A DNA stretch of 64,000 nt, taken from positions 16,804-80,803 of the forward strand of contig CAZJYZ010000009.1 of the NCBI GenBank assembly GCA_964550345.1, read 5' to 3'. Source of the DNA: JAAEUB01 sp964550345 (lineage in GTDB: Bacteria; Pseudomonadota; Alphaproteobacteria; Rhodobacterales; Rhodobacteraceae). Position numbers and translations under genes: made by a program. Position 1 is the first letter of the stretch. Each line of letters begins with the position of its first letter. Below, piece after piece: positions 44,545-53,869 of this stretch. The notes under the pieces were generated by a model, which worked only from the letters and a program-made list of their open reading frames with translations, searched no databases and was not told the DNA's origin.

Positions 44545-46140
44545 ATGGCAAAAGGCTATGATTTCATCATTGTTGGAGGCGGCTCGGCAGGCAGTGTTCT
44601 GGCCGCGCGCCTGAGTGAAGACCCCGAGGCCCAGGTGCTGTTGCTTGAGGCCGGCGGCACTGACTGGCACCCATTTTACAAGATGCCCGCAGGTTTTGCC
44701 AAAATGACCAAAGGCATAGGATCATGGGGTTGGCACACGGTCCCGCAAAAACACATGAACGACATGGTGATCCGCTTCACCCAGGCCAAAGTCCTTGGCG
44801 GTGGCTCCACCGTGAACGCCCAGATTTATACCCGTGGCAACCGGCTGGACTATGACGAATGGCGCCAGATGGGCTGTGACGGCTGGAGCTATGACGACGT
44901 TTTGCCCTACTTCCGGAAGTCCGAAGACAACGACAGTTTCGATAACGAGTTTCATGCCAAGGGTGGCCCCATGGGGGTCAGCCAGCCGCGCGCGCCTTTA
45001 CCGATATGCGAGGCGTATTTTGAGGCCGCTGGTCAACTCGGCATGCCGCGCAACGCGGACATGACCGGCGCCAGTCAGGACGGGGTCGGCTATTACCAGC
45101 TAACCCAGCGTAATGCCTTGCGGTCTTCCGCCTCGGTAGCCTTTCTGAAATCCGCCCGAAAGCGCCCCAACCTGACAATCCGCACCGGGATTCAGGTGTT
45201 GCGCATTCTGGTTGAAAACGGCGTGGCTCGTGGGGTCGAGCTTGCCCAAGGCAGCGGTGTGGAAACCGTTGTTGCGGATAGCGAGGTTATCTTGTCCTCC
45301 GGCGCCATCGGTTCACCCCGATTGCTGCAACTTTCCGGCATTGGCCCGGCGGATCACCTGCAAAGCATTGGCATAGACGTAGTGCTGGATCAGCCGGAAG
45401 TGGGTACCAATCTACAAGATCATCTGGACCTGTTCACCATCTCTGAATGCACCGGCGATCACACCTATGACAAATATGCCAAGCTGCATTGGTCGGCCGT
45501 GGCGGGACTGCAATATCTGTTGACCAAGAGGGGTCCCGTTGCCTCGAGCCTGTTTGAAACCGGAGGTTTTTGGTATCTTGAAGAAGGCGCGCGCTCACCC
45601 GATGTGCAGTTCCACCTTGGGCTTGGTTCGGGCATCGAAGCGGGGGTCGATAAAATGCGCCATTCCGGCGTAACGCTGAATTCGGCATATCTGCGCCCAC
45701 GCTCGCGCGGAACGGTACGCCTTGCCAGCAATGACCCGAACACGCCGCCTCTTTTAGATCCGAATTACTGGGCGGACCCCCATGACCGGGAAATGTCCAT
45801 ACGCGGCCTTAAACTGGTGCAGGAGATAATGCGTCAGGATGCGCTCAAACCATATGTGTTGCGGGAAATTCTGCCGGGACCAGACGTGCAGACGGATGAT
45901 GACTATTTCAACTATGCCTGTGCCAATTCCAAAACCGACCACCACCCCGCCGGCACCTGCCGGATGGGGGCCGATGATGGCTCGGTCGTGGACCCACGTT
46001 TAAATTTCCGTGGGATAAACAATTTGCGGGTGGTCGATGCCTCGATCATGCCGCGGCTTATATCCTCAAACACCAATGCGCCGACCATCATGATTGCCGA
46101 GAAAGCGGCGGACATGATCAAGGCCGATCATGCAATGTGA
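44545..46140 (+). CDS. GMC-type FAD oxidoreductase (second, choline-dehydrogenase-like)
   Basis: 531 residues with GGGSAGSVLAARLSEDP near residue 11, VLGGGSTVNAQIYTRGN near residue 86, SSGAIGSPRLLQLSGIGP, and the C-terminal catalytic region HHPAGTCRMGADDGSVVDP followed by TNAPTIMIAEKAAD. This is the alcohol/choline dehydrogenase branch, clearly different from the first GMC gene. It oxidises a primary or secondary alcohol with FAD. It is placed between the SDR and aldolase-like genes, so it probably acts on the same substrate series. Confidence 0.9.
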   Translation: MAKGYDFIIVGGGSAGSVLAARLSEDPEAQVLLLEAGGTDWHPFYKMPAGFAKMTKGIGSWGWHTVPQKHMNDMVIRFTQAKVLGGGSTVNAQIYTRGNRLDYDEWRQMGCDGWSYDDVLPYFRKSEDNDSFDNEFHAKGGPMGVSQPRAPLPICEAYFEAAGQLGMPRNADMTGASQDGVGYYQLTQRNALRSSASVAFLKSARKRPNLTIRTGIQVLRILVENGVARGVELAQGSGVETVVADSEVILSSGAIGSPRLLQLSGIGPADHLQSIGIDVVLDQPEVGTNLQDHLDLFTISECTGDHTYDKYAKLHWSAVAGLQYLLTKRGPVASSLFETGGFWYLEEGARSPDVQFHLGLGSGIEAGVDKMRHSGVTLNSAYLRPRSRGTVRLASNDPNTPPLLDPNYWADPHDREMSIRGLKLVQEIMRQDALKPYVLREILPGPDVQTDDDYFNYACANSKTDHHPAGTCRMGADDGSVVDPRLNFRGINNLRVVDASIMPRLISSNTNAPTIMIAEKAADMIKADHAM

Positions 46141-46148
46141 GAACCGCT

Positions 46149-47309
46149 ATGTTGCTACCCACCTACGAAGGTGCTTTAGAAGAATATGCGTTGTCCGGCA
46201 CGCCGCTGATACCGCACGCGCCTAAAACTGCTTTCACCCGCACCGCCTTTGCCGCCGCGCATGTTGTGTCAGACCCGATGGCCGAACGCACACCGTGGCA
46301 GGGACGCCCGGCGGTGGACTGGGAAGCCACCCTGAAGTTTCGCCATATGTTGTGGGATCAGGGGCTGGGGCTGGCCGAGGCAATGGATACCGCCCAGCGC
46401 GGCATGGGTGTCGACTGGTTGACCGCGAAAGAATTGATCGAACGCACGATGAGTGCGGCCCGCGCGCACCCCTTGAAGCCACGCGTAGCCTGCGGTGCAG
46501 GCACTGATCAGGCTGATCCTACCAGCCTGATCAGTGAAGAGGCCATCATCGCCGCCTATAGCGAACAGATGGAAGCGATCGAGGCTGCTGGCGGGCAGAT
46601 CATCATCATGGCCAGCCGGGCGATGGCGACCCTTGGTGGTGGACCTGACCTATATGCGCGCGTCTACGGCAAACTTATTGAACAGGCTTCCCAACCGATT
46701 ATCCTGCACTGGCTGGGCGACATGTTTGACCCTGCCCTAAAGGGCTATTGGGGCGACGATGATCTGGATAAGGCGGCGGACAATGTGCTGGAGATTATCC
46801 AGACCCATGCAGCTAAGATCGACGGCATCAAAATCTCGCTTCTCGAACAATCGCGCGAAGAAGTCTTTCGCGCTCGTCTGCCGGAGAATGTGCGCCTTTA
46901 TACCGGGGATGATTTTAACTACGCCGCGCTGATCGAGGGGGATGGCACGCACTTTTCCCATGCTTTGCTGGGCATTTTTGCAGCGATTGCCCCGGCCGCA
47001 GCACAAGCGCTTGAGGCGCTGGCCATGGGAGATAGTAAAACCTATCACAACCTGCTTGCCCCCACTGTTCCTCTGTCGCGCGAAATTTTCAAAGCGCCGA
47101 CGCTATATTACAAGGCTGGTATTGCCTTTCTGTCCTGGCTGAACGGCACCCAGAAACACTTCATCATGCCCGCTGGTTTTCAGTCTTCGCGTGAGATCAC
47201 ACATTACGCCGAGATCTTTCGTCTGGCAGACGCGGCAGGCCTGTTATCCAACCCGGATCTGGCTCAGGAAAGAATGAGGCTGTTGCTTCGCCTTCATGGA
47301 TTTGATTAG
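46149..47309 (+). CDS. DUF993 / dihydrodipicolinate synthase-like protein (probable aldolase)
   Basis: 386 residues from ATG 46149 (MLLPTYEGALEEYAL); a GTG 12 nt earlier that overlaps the GMC stop is also possible. The protein belongs to the DUF993 branch of the TIM-barrel DHDPS/NAL superfamily; a lysine in DGIKISLLEQ near residue 230 is a plausible Schiff-base residue. Superfamily members cleave or form C-C bonds of keto acids. In this operon it could split an oxidised sugar acid, with glycerate kinase consuming a three-carbon product. Reaction not established. Confidence 0.82.
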   Translation: MLLPTYEGALEEYALSGTPLIPHAPKTAFTRTAFAAAHVVSDPMAERTPWQGRPAVDWEATLKFRHMLWDQGLGLAEAMDTAQRGMGVDWLTAKELIERTMSAARAHPLKPRVACGAGTDQADPTSLISEEAIIAAYSEQMEAIEAAGGQIIIMASRAMATLGGGPDLYARVYGKLIEQASQPIILHWLGDMFDPALKGYWGDDDLDKAADNVLEIIQTHAAKIDGIKISLLEQSREEVFRARLPENVRLYTGDDFNYAALIEGDGTHFSHALLGIFAAIAPAAAQALEALAMGDSKTYHNLLAPTVPLSREIFKAPTLYYKAGIAFLSWLNGTQKHFIMPAGFQSSREITHYAEIFRLADAAGLLSNPDLAQERMRLLLRLHGFD

Positions 47310-47317
47310 AGAGGCCC

Positions 47318-48316
47318 ATGGTTAGACGTCCTACGATCATAGATGTGGCAAACAAGGCCGGGGTATCCAAATCCACCGTGTCCCTGGTGTTGCAAAACAG
47401 CCCGTCGGTGAAACTGGAAACCCGTGAAAAAGTGCAGGAGGCCATCCGTGAAACCGGCTACGTCTATAACCGGGGTGCTGCCAATCTGCGTGGTGGGCCT
47501 GCCGGGCTTATTGGTCTGGTTATCAATGATCTGCGCAACCCGTACTATACTGAGCTGGCCGTAAGTACCCAGATGACTTTTTCAACACGTGGATACACAA
47601 CGGTCGTTGCAAACTCGAATGAAGACCCGAAAATTCAGGAAGAAGTCATCAGCTCTATGCTGGAACATGGCATCGATGCTTTGTTGATTGCCCCTTGCTA
47701 CGGTGGCACAGGTGGGGATTTCGATCAGATCATCCGTACTGGCATCCCCGCGATTCAGGTGTTGAGACGTGGGGATAAACGCACTGAACAATTACCTTTT
47801 TGTTCGATGGACTACGAACGTGGCTCCTACCTGGCGGCTGAGCATCTTGTAGGGCAAGGCGCTAAAAAAATAGCCTTTGTCGGTGGTATCGAATCCTTTG
47901 ACATCACGTCCGAACGAAAAAGCGGCTATCTGGAAAAGATGAGCGAGACCAAAAATAAACCACGCCTTTTCCATGGTGCTTCAAGCCGGGCCTTTGGCTA
48001 TGAAATGGCGCTGGAAATAACGAGCAAGCACCCGGAAATTGACGCAGTTATGGCGTTCAACGATCTGGTCGCCCTCGGTATGGTAGCAGGCTTTGCCGAA
48101 GCCGGTGTGAAACTGGGCCAAGATATGCGTCTTGTTGGGTTTGATGACATCGAAGAAGCGGCACAATCCTATCCCGGTCTGAGCACAGTCCATTGTGACG
48201 TGAACAGTTTTGGTTGCTGGACTGCCGGACTCTTATTGAACTGGCTTGAAAATGGCGTGCATCCGGGTGTGCCCAAGCATATGCCGGTTGAACTTGTGGT
48301 CAGGGCGACAAGCTGA
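47318..48316 (+). CDS. LacI-family transcriptional regulator (second)
   Basis: 332 residues with HTH PTIIDVANKAGVSKSTVSLV, hinge TGYVYNRGAANLRGG and an effector-binding domain (VGFDDIEEAAQSYPGLSTV near the C terminus). The recognition positions are Lys-Ser with Leu instead of Arg further along, differing from the first LacI protein, so a different operator sequence is expected. It lies inside the catabolic operon, 8 nt after the aldolase-like gene, which would give feedback control. Confidence 0.9.
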   Translation: MVRRPTIIDVANKAGVSKSTVSLVLQNSPSVKLETREKVQEAIRETGYVYNRGAANLRGGPAGLIGLVINDLRNPYYTELAVSTQMTFSTRGYTTVVANSNEDPKIQEEVISSMLEHGIDALLIAPCYGGTGGDFDQIIRTGIPAIQVLRRGDKRTEQLPFCSMDYERGSYLAAEHLVGQGAKKIAFVGGIESFDITSERKSGYLEKMSETKNKPRLFHGASSRAFGYEMALEITSKHPEIDAVMAFNDLVALGMVAGFAEAGVKLGQDMRLVGFDDIEEAAQSYPGLSTVHCDVNSFGCWTAGLLLNWLENGVHPGVPKHMPVELVVRATS

Positions 48317-48317
48317 G

Positions 48318-49595
48318 ATGGCTTTTGAAAACGAAACACCGGATGCTTTCTTGCGACGCCTGTTTGATGTGGCAGTCACCGTTGCTGACCCGATGCGGGT
48401 CATTCCCCAGATTTTACCCCCTAAACCCGCTGGGCGCGTTGTTGTCATAGGCGCCGGTAAGGCCTCGGCGCGCATGGCCGAGGCGGTGGAGAGTGTTTGG
48501 GGGCCATGTGACGGGCTGGTGATCACCAGATACGGGTATGCCCGACCCTGTGAGGGAATTGAAATCGTTGAAGCCGCACACCCGGTACCGGACGAGGCGG
48601 GCATGCATGCCACTACCCGGATGCTTGAAATGCTGACTGGCCTTGGCGCGGATGATTACGTGCTGGCGCTGATCTCTGGCGGCGGGTCGGCATTGCTGAG
48701 CGCTCCGGCTGCCGGAATGTCATTGGCTGACAAGCAGGATGTGCACCGTGCGTTACTGAAATCCGGCGCTCCGATTGGTAAGATGAATGTTTTGCGCAAG
48801 CATTTGTCTCGGGTGAAAGGCGGGCAGCTGGCAGCAGCGGCCTACCCCGCCCGCATGCTGGCACTGTCAATCTCGGACGTCCCGGGCGACAAGTTGGGTG
48901 ATATTGCGTCAGGTGCGACTGTCGGCGAAGAAACAAGCGTGCAGGACGCGCTTTCAATCGTCGATGAACACGCCATCCCTCTGCCTGCACGGGCCAAAGC
49001 TGCGCTGGCGGGCGGTTCAACAACGATACCGCCCGGAGACCGCCGCCTGTCCACCACCGAAAACAAGATCATATCCGCCCCCTCGCAATCCTTGTCCGCC
49101 GCTGCCGGCATCGCTGAAAACAATGGTCTGAAATTCACAATGCTGGGCGATGACATCGAAGGGGAAGCACGCGATGAAGGGACCCGGCAAGCACAGCTCG
49201 CCCTCAAAATTCAACGGGAAATGCGCCCAGGTGACAAACCGGTGCTTGTGCTGTCAGGGGGCGAATGCACAGTAACGGGGCGCGGGGACGGAATTGGTGG
49301 CCCCAACGCCGAATTCGCCCTGGCTGCGGCGATCAGCCTGAATGGCCAGCCCGGCATTCACCTGATTGCCTGTGACACGGATGGGGTAGACGGCGCGGCT
49401 GAAATCGCCGGAGCCATAGTTCGGCCCGAGACACTGGCCAGTGCCAGTCAAAAAGGTCTCGATCCGCAAGAAGCTTTAGCACGAAATGATAGTCACAGCT
49501 TCTTCGCAGGGGTTGACGGGCAGGTTGTAACCGGCCCTACCCTGACAAATGTCAATGATTTCCGTGCCTTCCTGATTTATCCAACGGGAGAATAA
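48318..49595 (+). CDS. Glycerate 2-kinase, MOFRL family (GckA/TtuD)
   Basis: 425 residues from ATG 48318, 1 nt after the LacI stop; the frame is open upstream within lacI but unsupported. Motifs are VVIGAGKASARMAEAVE near residue 40, ISGGGSALLSAPAAGMSLAD near residue 120, and the MOFRL end LSGGECTVTGRGDGIGGPNA. It phosphorylates D-glycerate to 2-phosphoglycerate, feeding glycolysis. Its presence argues that the imported compound is broken down to glycerate, hydroxypyruvate or tartronate semialdehyde. Confidence 0.92.
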   Translation: MAFENETPDAFLRRLFDVAVTVADPMRVIPQILPPKPAGRVVVIGAGKASARMAEAVESVWGPCDGLVITRYGYARPCEGIEIVEAAHPVPDEAGMHATTRMLEMLTGLGADDYVLALISGGGSALLSAPAAGMSLADKQDVHRALLKSGAPIGKMNVLRKHLSRVKGGQLAAAAYPARMLALSISDVPGDKLGDIASGATVGEETSVQDALSIVDEHAIPLPARAKAALAGGSTTIPPGDRRLSTTENKIISAPSQSLSAAAGIAENNGLKFTMLGDDIEGEARDEGTRQAQLALKIQREMRPGDKPVLVLSGGECTVTGRGDGIGGPNAEFALAAAISLNGQPGIHLIACDTDGVDGAAEIAGAIVRPETLASASQKGLDPQEALARNDSHSFFAGVDGQVVTGPTLTNVNDFRAFLIYPTGE

Positions 49596-49596
49596 C

Positions 49597-49908
49597 ATGC
49601 TCAAACACTGCGTTTTTGTAAAATTCCGCGATGACACAGACCTGAAAAGCCGTGCAAGAGTTCTGGCAGGCTTTGGCGAGCTTGTGGACAAAGTTGATGG
49701 CATGCTTGCCTATGATTTTGGGCCAAATTTGGATTTTGAAAATAAATCACAGGACTACAGCGATGGCTTCATCGTTACTTTTCGCGATCGTGCGGCACAT
49801 CTGGAATACGAAAACCACCCAAGGCACCAGGAGCTTGGGAAGGAACTGGTCAGCATGTGCAAGGGTGGGTATGCGGGCATCCTCGTGTTTGACCTGACGG
49901 TTACATGA
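49597..49908 (+). CDS. Dabb-domain (stress-responsive A/B barrel) protein
   Basis: 103 residues with the family's opening MLKHCVFVKFRDDTD and YEYENHPRHQELGKEL-like end (here LEYENHPRHQELGKEL). It is a small dimeric ferredoxin-like barrel. The gene begins 1 nt after the kinase stop. Dabb proteins frequently accompany sugar catabolic genes but their function is usually unknown. Confidence 0.85.
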   Translation: MLKHCVFVKFRDDTDLKSRARVLAGFGELVDKVDGMLAYDFGPNLDFENKSQDYSDGFIVTFRDRAAHLEYENHPRHQELGKELVSMCKGGYAGILVFDLTVT

Positions 49909-50381
49909 ATTGACGAAAACGCTGCCATTTAGAAGTGCGAACCCGGTCGAACCAATGAGGCGATCAAGGCCAGTCGGAGACATTCGATCCGCATCAGCTT
50001 CAATAGCATGGCGAAAACTCCTAGTGAAAACTCACTACGTTATCAGCTCGGCCAATCATTTTTACTGGCGGCATCGATCCTTTTATGGTTGTTTGTAGTG
50101 GCAAGTAGTTCTACTTGGGGTGTGTGTGTTAGGTTTTGGGCATTCAAAGGCATCCATTGATAGGAAGTTTGCCGCTGTCAAACACCAGATTGGGTTAACC
50201 AATTCGCGCAAAGACAAGACAAAGTCTCAATTGAGCCAAATGGACATTATCGGGATGCGGTTTTCAGCGGTGGGAAATGAATACGTATCCTCAAGACGCC
50301 GTTGGGTTGACAGAAGGTTGGCACTCGTTAGCTTGAAAGGAATTGAGGAAGATATTCACGAGCTAGCCAATCCCAGCAGCT
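49909..50381. other. 473-bp stretch without a supported gene
   Basis: Between the Dabb gene and rfbC no convincing gene is seen. A 90-codon plus-strand frame (GTG 50120 to 50392) runs into the end of rfbC; its product is basic (RRRWVDRRLALVSLK) and resembles no family I know. It could be a small hypothetical protein, a decayed remnant or chance. No clear terminator hairpin was found. Confidence 0.4.
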
Positions 50382-50969
50382 TTAAGCCGTAATCTCCCAT
50401 GGAAATGGGCCTGAATAGGTGAAAGGGCTATCAAACTCATTCAAATACGGTGGTATCATGTCTTTTTCTGACAAGATGGCGGGCCCTTCCAAACCCCAGT
50501 CAATGCCGATCCCCGGGTCATCCCAACGGACGGCACCTTCGCATTCCGGGGCATATTGATCCGTGCATTTATAGACAACTTCCGTGTCCGGTTCTCGGGT
50601 AACATAGCCGTGCAAAAACCCTGCCGGGACAAGGAGCTGCCGTCCGTTCTCGAAACTCAACTCAACCCCTACCCAATGCCCGTAATTGGGACTGCCCTTG
50701 CGTATATCCACAGCCACATCAAGTATCCGGCCTCGTCCGCAACGCACTAGTTTGTCCTGTGCGTGGGGAGGGGCCTGGAAATGCAGGCCTCGCAATGTCC
50801 CGACTTCACTGGAAAGCGCCTGATTATCTTGAACAAAATCCAATGCGATACCATGTTCTTGCCAACGGGTGGAATTCCAGGTTTCACCAAAAAATCCCCT
50901 GTGGTCCCCAAAACGCTTTGGGGTGGCGATTACCACCCCCGGCAGGGTGGTTTGTGTAATTTTCAGCAT
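50382..50969 (-). CDS. rfbC: dTDP-4-dehydrorhamnose 3,5-epimerase
   Basis: 195 residues, close to the usual RmlC length. The cupin core shows GTLRGLHFQAPPHAQDKLV near residue 58 with the catalytic histidine, FLHGYVTREPDTEVVYKC, and DPGIGIDW near the end. It epimerises dTDP-4-keto-6-deoxyglucose on the way to dTDP-L-rhamnose. The rfbA, rfbB and rfbD genes are not adjacent, so this copy is alone; the remaining steps must be encoded elsewhere or the gene may serve another deoxysugar. Confidence 0.92.
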   Translation of the reverse strand: MLKITQTTLPGVVIATPKRFGDHRGFFGETWNSTRWQEHGIALDFVQDNQALSSEVGTLRGLHFQAPPHAQDKLVRCGRGRILDVAVDIRKGSPNYGHWVGVELSFENGRQLLVPAGFLHGYVTREPDTEVVYKCTDQYAPECEGAVRWDDPGIGIDWGLEGPAILSEKDMIPPYLNEFDSPFTYSGPFPWEITA

Positions 50970-51046
50970 GCCTGCCCTTTTCCTTTATTGTCCCTCTTCT
51001 TTTCCACACATTGTTGCAAGAAGGCAAGATATGGACCAAACGGGAT

Positions 51047-51754
51047 TCACTGAAAAGATCGGGGTCCCTTGAGCAACAACCATAATGCAAATGCCAGCTC
51101 GCCGATGGTTACGATGATTAGCAAACCAATGATCACAATTGAAAGCACGGTATTTTCAACATTCAGGATTTTGAAAACACCCTGCAAGCTATAACCGAAA
51201 GCACCTATCAGCATCGCCCATCCCAAAAGGTGCGGGAAAATATTCGATTTGATAACCATGTAACCAATAGCCACGAGATGCATGCCAAAAAACAATTGCC
51301 AAACATAAATCCCAAACTCGTGCGCCGTTAAGAAAAGCATAATTGCAGCCTGTAATTGCGCTGGTTCAAGCGTGTTTTGATTATCAGCACTACCCAAAAG
51401 GGTGAGTGGCATGATGTTAATCAGCAGGTTCACTGCCATCACCAAAACCATGGCAAACCTCGAATAGGCAGCGATTGTTGTCAGGGTTTTACTGATCGGT
51501 TTAAACATTACGTACAGCAAGGCGGTCAGGACGACTTCGACCAGCAAAACCACAATATCGGCAAATATGCCTGCCTTAAACAAAGTTAGATTTGCCGCGA
51601 GGTTGCTGGCTGAAACGCTTGCGTTGCCACTCTCAATTATGACCGAGGGTACATAGCCAATGGCGAAGGCGCCGAAAACTGCAATGACCAAGTACAACGT
51701 ACCGGCAATTCGTGCGTATGATTTGGGACTAATTTCAAAATGTTGACTGGTCAT
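51047..51754 (-). CDS. DUF4386 family membrane protein
   Basis: 235 residues from ATG 51754 (MTSQHFEISPKSYARIAG), preceded by AGGAAAA; the open frame continues 28 codons upstream without similarity. It has six or so hydrophobic segments; SYARIAGTLYLVIAVFGAFA and GIYVWQLFFGMHLVAIGYMV match DUF4386. Function is unknown. It is divergent from the LysR gene, which may regulate it. Confidence 0.85.
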   Translation of the reverse strand: MTSQHFEISPKSYARIAGTLYLVIAVFGAFAIGYVPSVIIESGNASVSASNLAANLTLFKAGIFADIVVLLVEVVLTALLYVMFKPISKTLTTIAAYSRFAMVLVMAVNLLINIMPLTLLGSADNQNTLEPAQLQAAIMLFLTAHEFGIYVWQLFFGMHLVAIGYMVIKSNIFPHLLGWAMLIGAFGYSLQGVFKILNVENTVLSIVIIGLLIIVTIGELAFALWLLLKGPRSFQ

Positions 51755-51914
51755 GCCAATTTTCCTGTTGTTGCGCGCTGTTACTTGGGCGGTGTGTGAA
51801 GTTGCTTCGGATTTCAAAGGATGAAGGTTGGTGTTCAACTCCTTGACAAAGAGGTAGCCTGGCCAAATCTACAAATAAATTGACCAATTATGCTGGTTTG
51901 ATATGCGTATCTGC

Positions 51915-52814
51915 ATGGATTGGCGTGCCGTAAAATTTGACTGGAACAGAGCCCGGGCTTTCCTGGTGACCGCCGAGGAAGGATCACTGTCGGCAGCCGC
52001 CCGTGCATTGGGGCTGGCGCAACCCACGCTGGGGCGGCAGGTTGTTGCGTTGGAACAAGATTTGGGGATCGTTTTGTTTGAACGGGTGGGGCGTGGCCTG
52101 ACGCTGACACCTGGCGGCTTGGAATTGTTGGAACATGTGCGGGCCATGGGGGATGCGGCAAACTTGGTTTCTCTGACAGCTGCCGGGCAATCACAATCCA
52201 TCGAGGGCACAATATGCATTGCAGCAAGCGAGATTTATGCAACCAAGGTGCTGCCCCCGATCATAGCCGAACTGCGTAGGCTTGAACCCGGAATAAGTAT
52301 TGAAATCGTCGCCTCGAACGCCCCCAGTGATTTGCGGCGACGCGAGGCGGACATCGCTATCCGCAATTTCCGCCCGGCTGAACCGGACCTGATCGCCAGA
52401 AAAATCGGCAACGTGCCGGCACATCTTTATGCAACACCAGACTATATTCGTCACATCGGCAACCCGAGCCAAGTCGATGACCTTCACAAAGCTGAATTCA
52501 TCAATATCGACCATCACGGCGGGATGATGAAGGGACTTGCAAGTATGGGGGTCAGCTTGACGAAAGCAAACTTTCCCGTGCTAACAGGAAGCTATCCGGT
52601 TATGTGGGAATTGGTGAAACAGGGTGTAGGCATTGGCGTCCTTGACGGAAATATCGGGGATGCAGAACCATTGGTGGAACGGGTTCTACCCGATATGGAG
52701 CCGCTTATTTTTCCGATCTGGCTGGTGGCACATCGTGAATTGAATACATCACGCCGTATCAGAATGGTTTTTGATCTACTAGCTGATCGCCTGATCAAAA
52801 TTTACTCAGCTTGA
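51915..52814 (+). CDS. LysR-family transcriptional regulator
   Basis: About 299 residues from ATG 51915 (MDWRAVKFDWNRARAFLV); an ATG 12 nt earlier is in frame. The HTH reads SLSAAARALGLAQPTLGRQV, followed by LFERVGRGLTLTPGG and a C-terminal effector domain. It is divergent to the DUF4386 gene, 160 nt away, and converges on the PLP-lyase gene with a 24-nt gap. LysR proteins normally act on the divergent neighbour and themselves, so DUF4386 is the primary candidate target. Confidence 0.9.
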   Translation: MDWRAVKFDWNRARAFLVTAEEGSLSAAARALGLAQPTLGRQVVALEQDLGIVLFERVGRGLTLTPGGLELLEHVRAMGDAANLVSLTAAGQSQSIEGTICIAASEIYATKVLPPIIAELRRLEPGISIEIVASNAPSDLRRREADIAIRNFRPAEPDLIARKIGNVPAHLYATPDYIRHIGNPSQVDDLHKAEFINIDHHGGMMKGLASMGVSLTKANFPVLTGSYPVMWELVKQGVGIGVLDGNIGDAEPLVERVLPDMEPLIFPIWLVAHRELNTSRRIRMVFDLLADRLIKIYSA

Positions 52815-52838
52815 AGCGTAAACCATGACTACTGCAAT

Positions 52839-53843
52839 TCACTCAAGCACTTCAGGGTAGCTAAACAGAGCGGGCAAACCACCAGTATGCAGCAACAGGA
52901 TTTTTTGCCCTTTACTGATGACTCCCCTTTTGAGGAGGTCAAGCAGACCTGCAAAGGTTTTGGCCGTGTAAACCGGGTCGAGGAGAACCCCTTCCTGACG
53001 GGCCATCAGGGTCAAAGCCTCGCGCGTGCTTTCGCCAACACGACCATAGCCAGGCGCAAGCACATTATCCCAGACATTTATGTCATCCATGGTGAGGGCA
53101 GGATCAATTTCCAGCATCCCGGCCAGCTTGCCAAGTACGGTTTCCATCCGCGCCTTTTGCTGGTCGCTGTCTCGGCGCACACAAATGCCGTGGACCGGAG
53201 CATTTTGACCTGCCAAACGCAGACCCGTCAAAAATCCGGCATGGGTAGCCCCACTACCCGAAGGTACAACGGCCATGTCGAAGTCATCCATTTGATGGTG
53301 TAACTCGGCAGCTCCGGCAACATATCCCAGCGCGCCCAAGGGCGGATGGCCTAATCCCAGATGTATGACATAGGGTTTACGGCCTTCAGCCTGCAGTTGA
53401 TCCGCACGGTCGTGAAGAGCATTGTCGGCACCAGCCTCATCCTCGCCCTGAGGAAAACTCATATGCTCGGCCCCAAGAATACGGCCTAGAAAAACATTAC
53501 CCGAGTTGTAATAAAGCGCGTCCATGTCCGGCACGCGTTCTTCCAGCTGCAAAACTGACTTCATCCCGAAACGCGTGGCCGCAGCGGCGGCAGAACGTAC
53601 AAAATTAGACTGAACTGCGCCGGTTATCAGGATTGTATCGGCACCCTGTTCCAGAGCTTCTCCGAAATAGAATTCCAACTGACGTGTTTTGTTGCCACCA
53701 AAACTCAGACTGGTCAGATCATCGCGTTTCATCCACAGGTCAATTCCCAACAGGTCAGACATACGCTCAAGCGGTTCAACCGGAGTTTCATGGGTCATTA
53801 GATCGGCGCGAGGAAAGCGTGCCAGCCTGTCGTTGATATTCAT
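52839..53843 (-). CDS. PLP-dependent D-cysteine desulfhydrase / L-cysteate sulfo-lyase family enzyme
   Basis: 334 residues from ATG 53843 (MNINDRLARFPRADL); an upstream ATG at 53873 overlaps the exporter stop as ATGA and is also possible. The ACC-deaminase-like fold II is clear: PLP lysine in SLSFGGNKTRQLEF, AVQSNFVRSAAAA, HPPLGALGYVAGAAEL, and VPSGSGATHAGFLTGL. Family members release pyruvate, ammonia and sulfide or sulfite from D-cysteine or L-cysteate (CuyA). Because the preceding coupled gene is a TauE/SafE exporter, which in known cuy loci removes sulfite, cysteate is attractive. D-cysteine remains possible, so no symbol is given. Confidence 0.82.
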   Translation of the reverse strand: MNINDRLARFPRADLMTHETPVEPLERMSDLLGIDLWMKRDDLTSLSFGGNKTRQLEFYFGEALEQGADTILITGAVQSNFVRSAAAAATRFGMKSVLQLEERVPDMDALYYNSGNVFLGRILGAEHMSFPQGEDEAGADNALHDRADQLQAEGRKPYVIHLGLGHPPLGALGYVAGAAELHHQMDDFDMAVVPSGSGATHAGFLTGLRLAGQNAPVHGICVRRDSDQQKARMETVLGKLAGMLEIDPALTMDDINVWDNVLAPGYGRVGESTREALTLMARQEGVLLDPVYTAKTFAGLLDLLKRGVISKGQKILLLHTGGLPALFSYPEVLE

Positions 53844-53869
53844 AATTCCGTCCATCCTCAGTATATGTG

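Noticed and set aside
50120..50392. A 90-codon frame starting at GTG between the Dabb gene and rfbC
   Set aside because: No family, weak ribosome-binding site and overlap with the 3' end of rfbC; kept only as a remark in the intergenic entry.
51915..52814. LysR gene as the regulator of the PLP-lyase and exporter
   Set aside because: It converges on those genes and is divergent from the DUF4386 gene, so the usual LysR arrangement points to the latter. Control of the lyase pair is possible but not shown.
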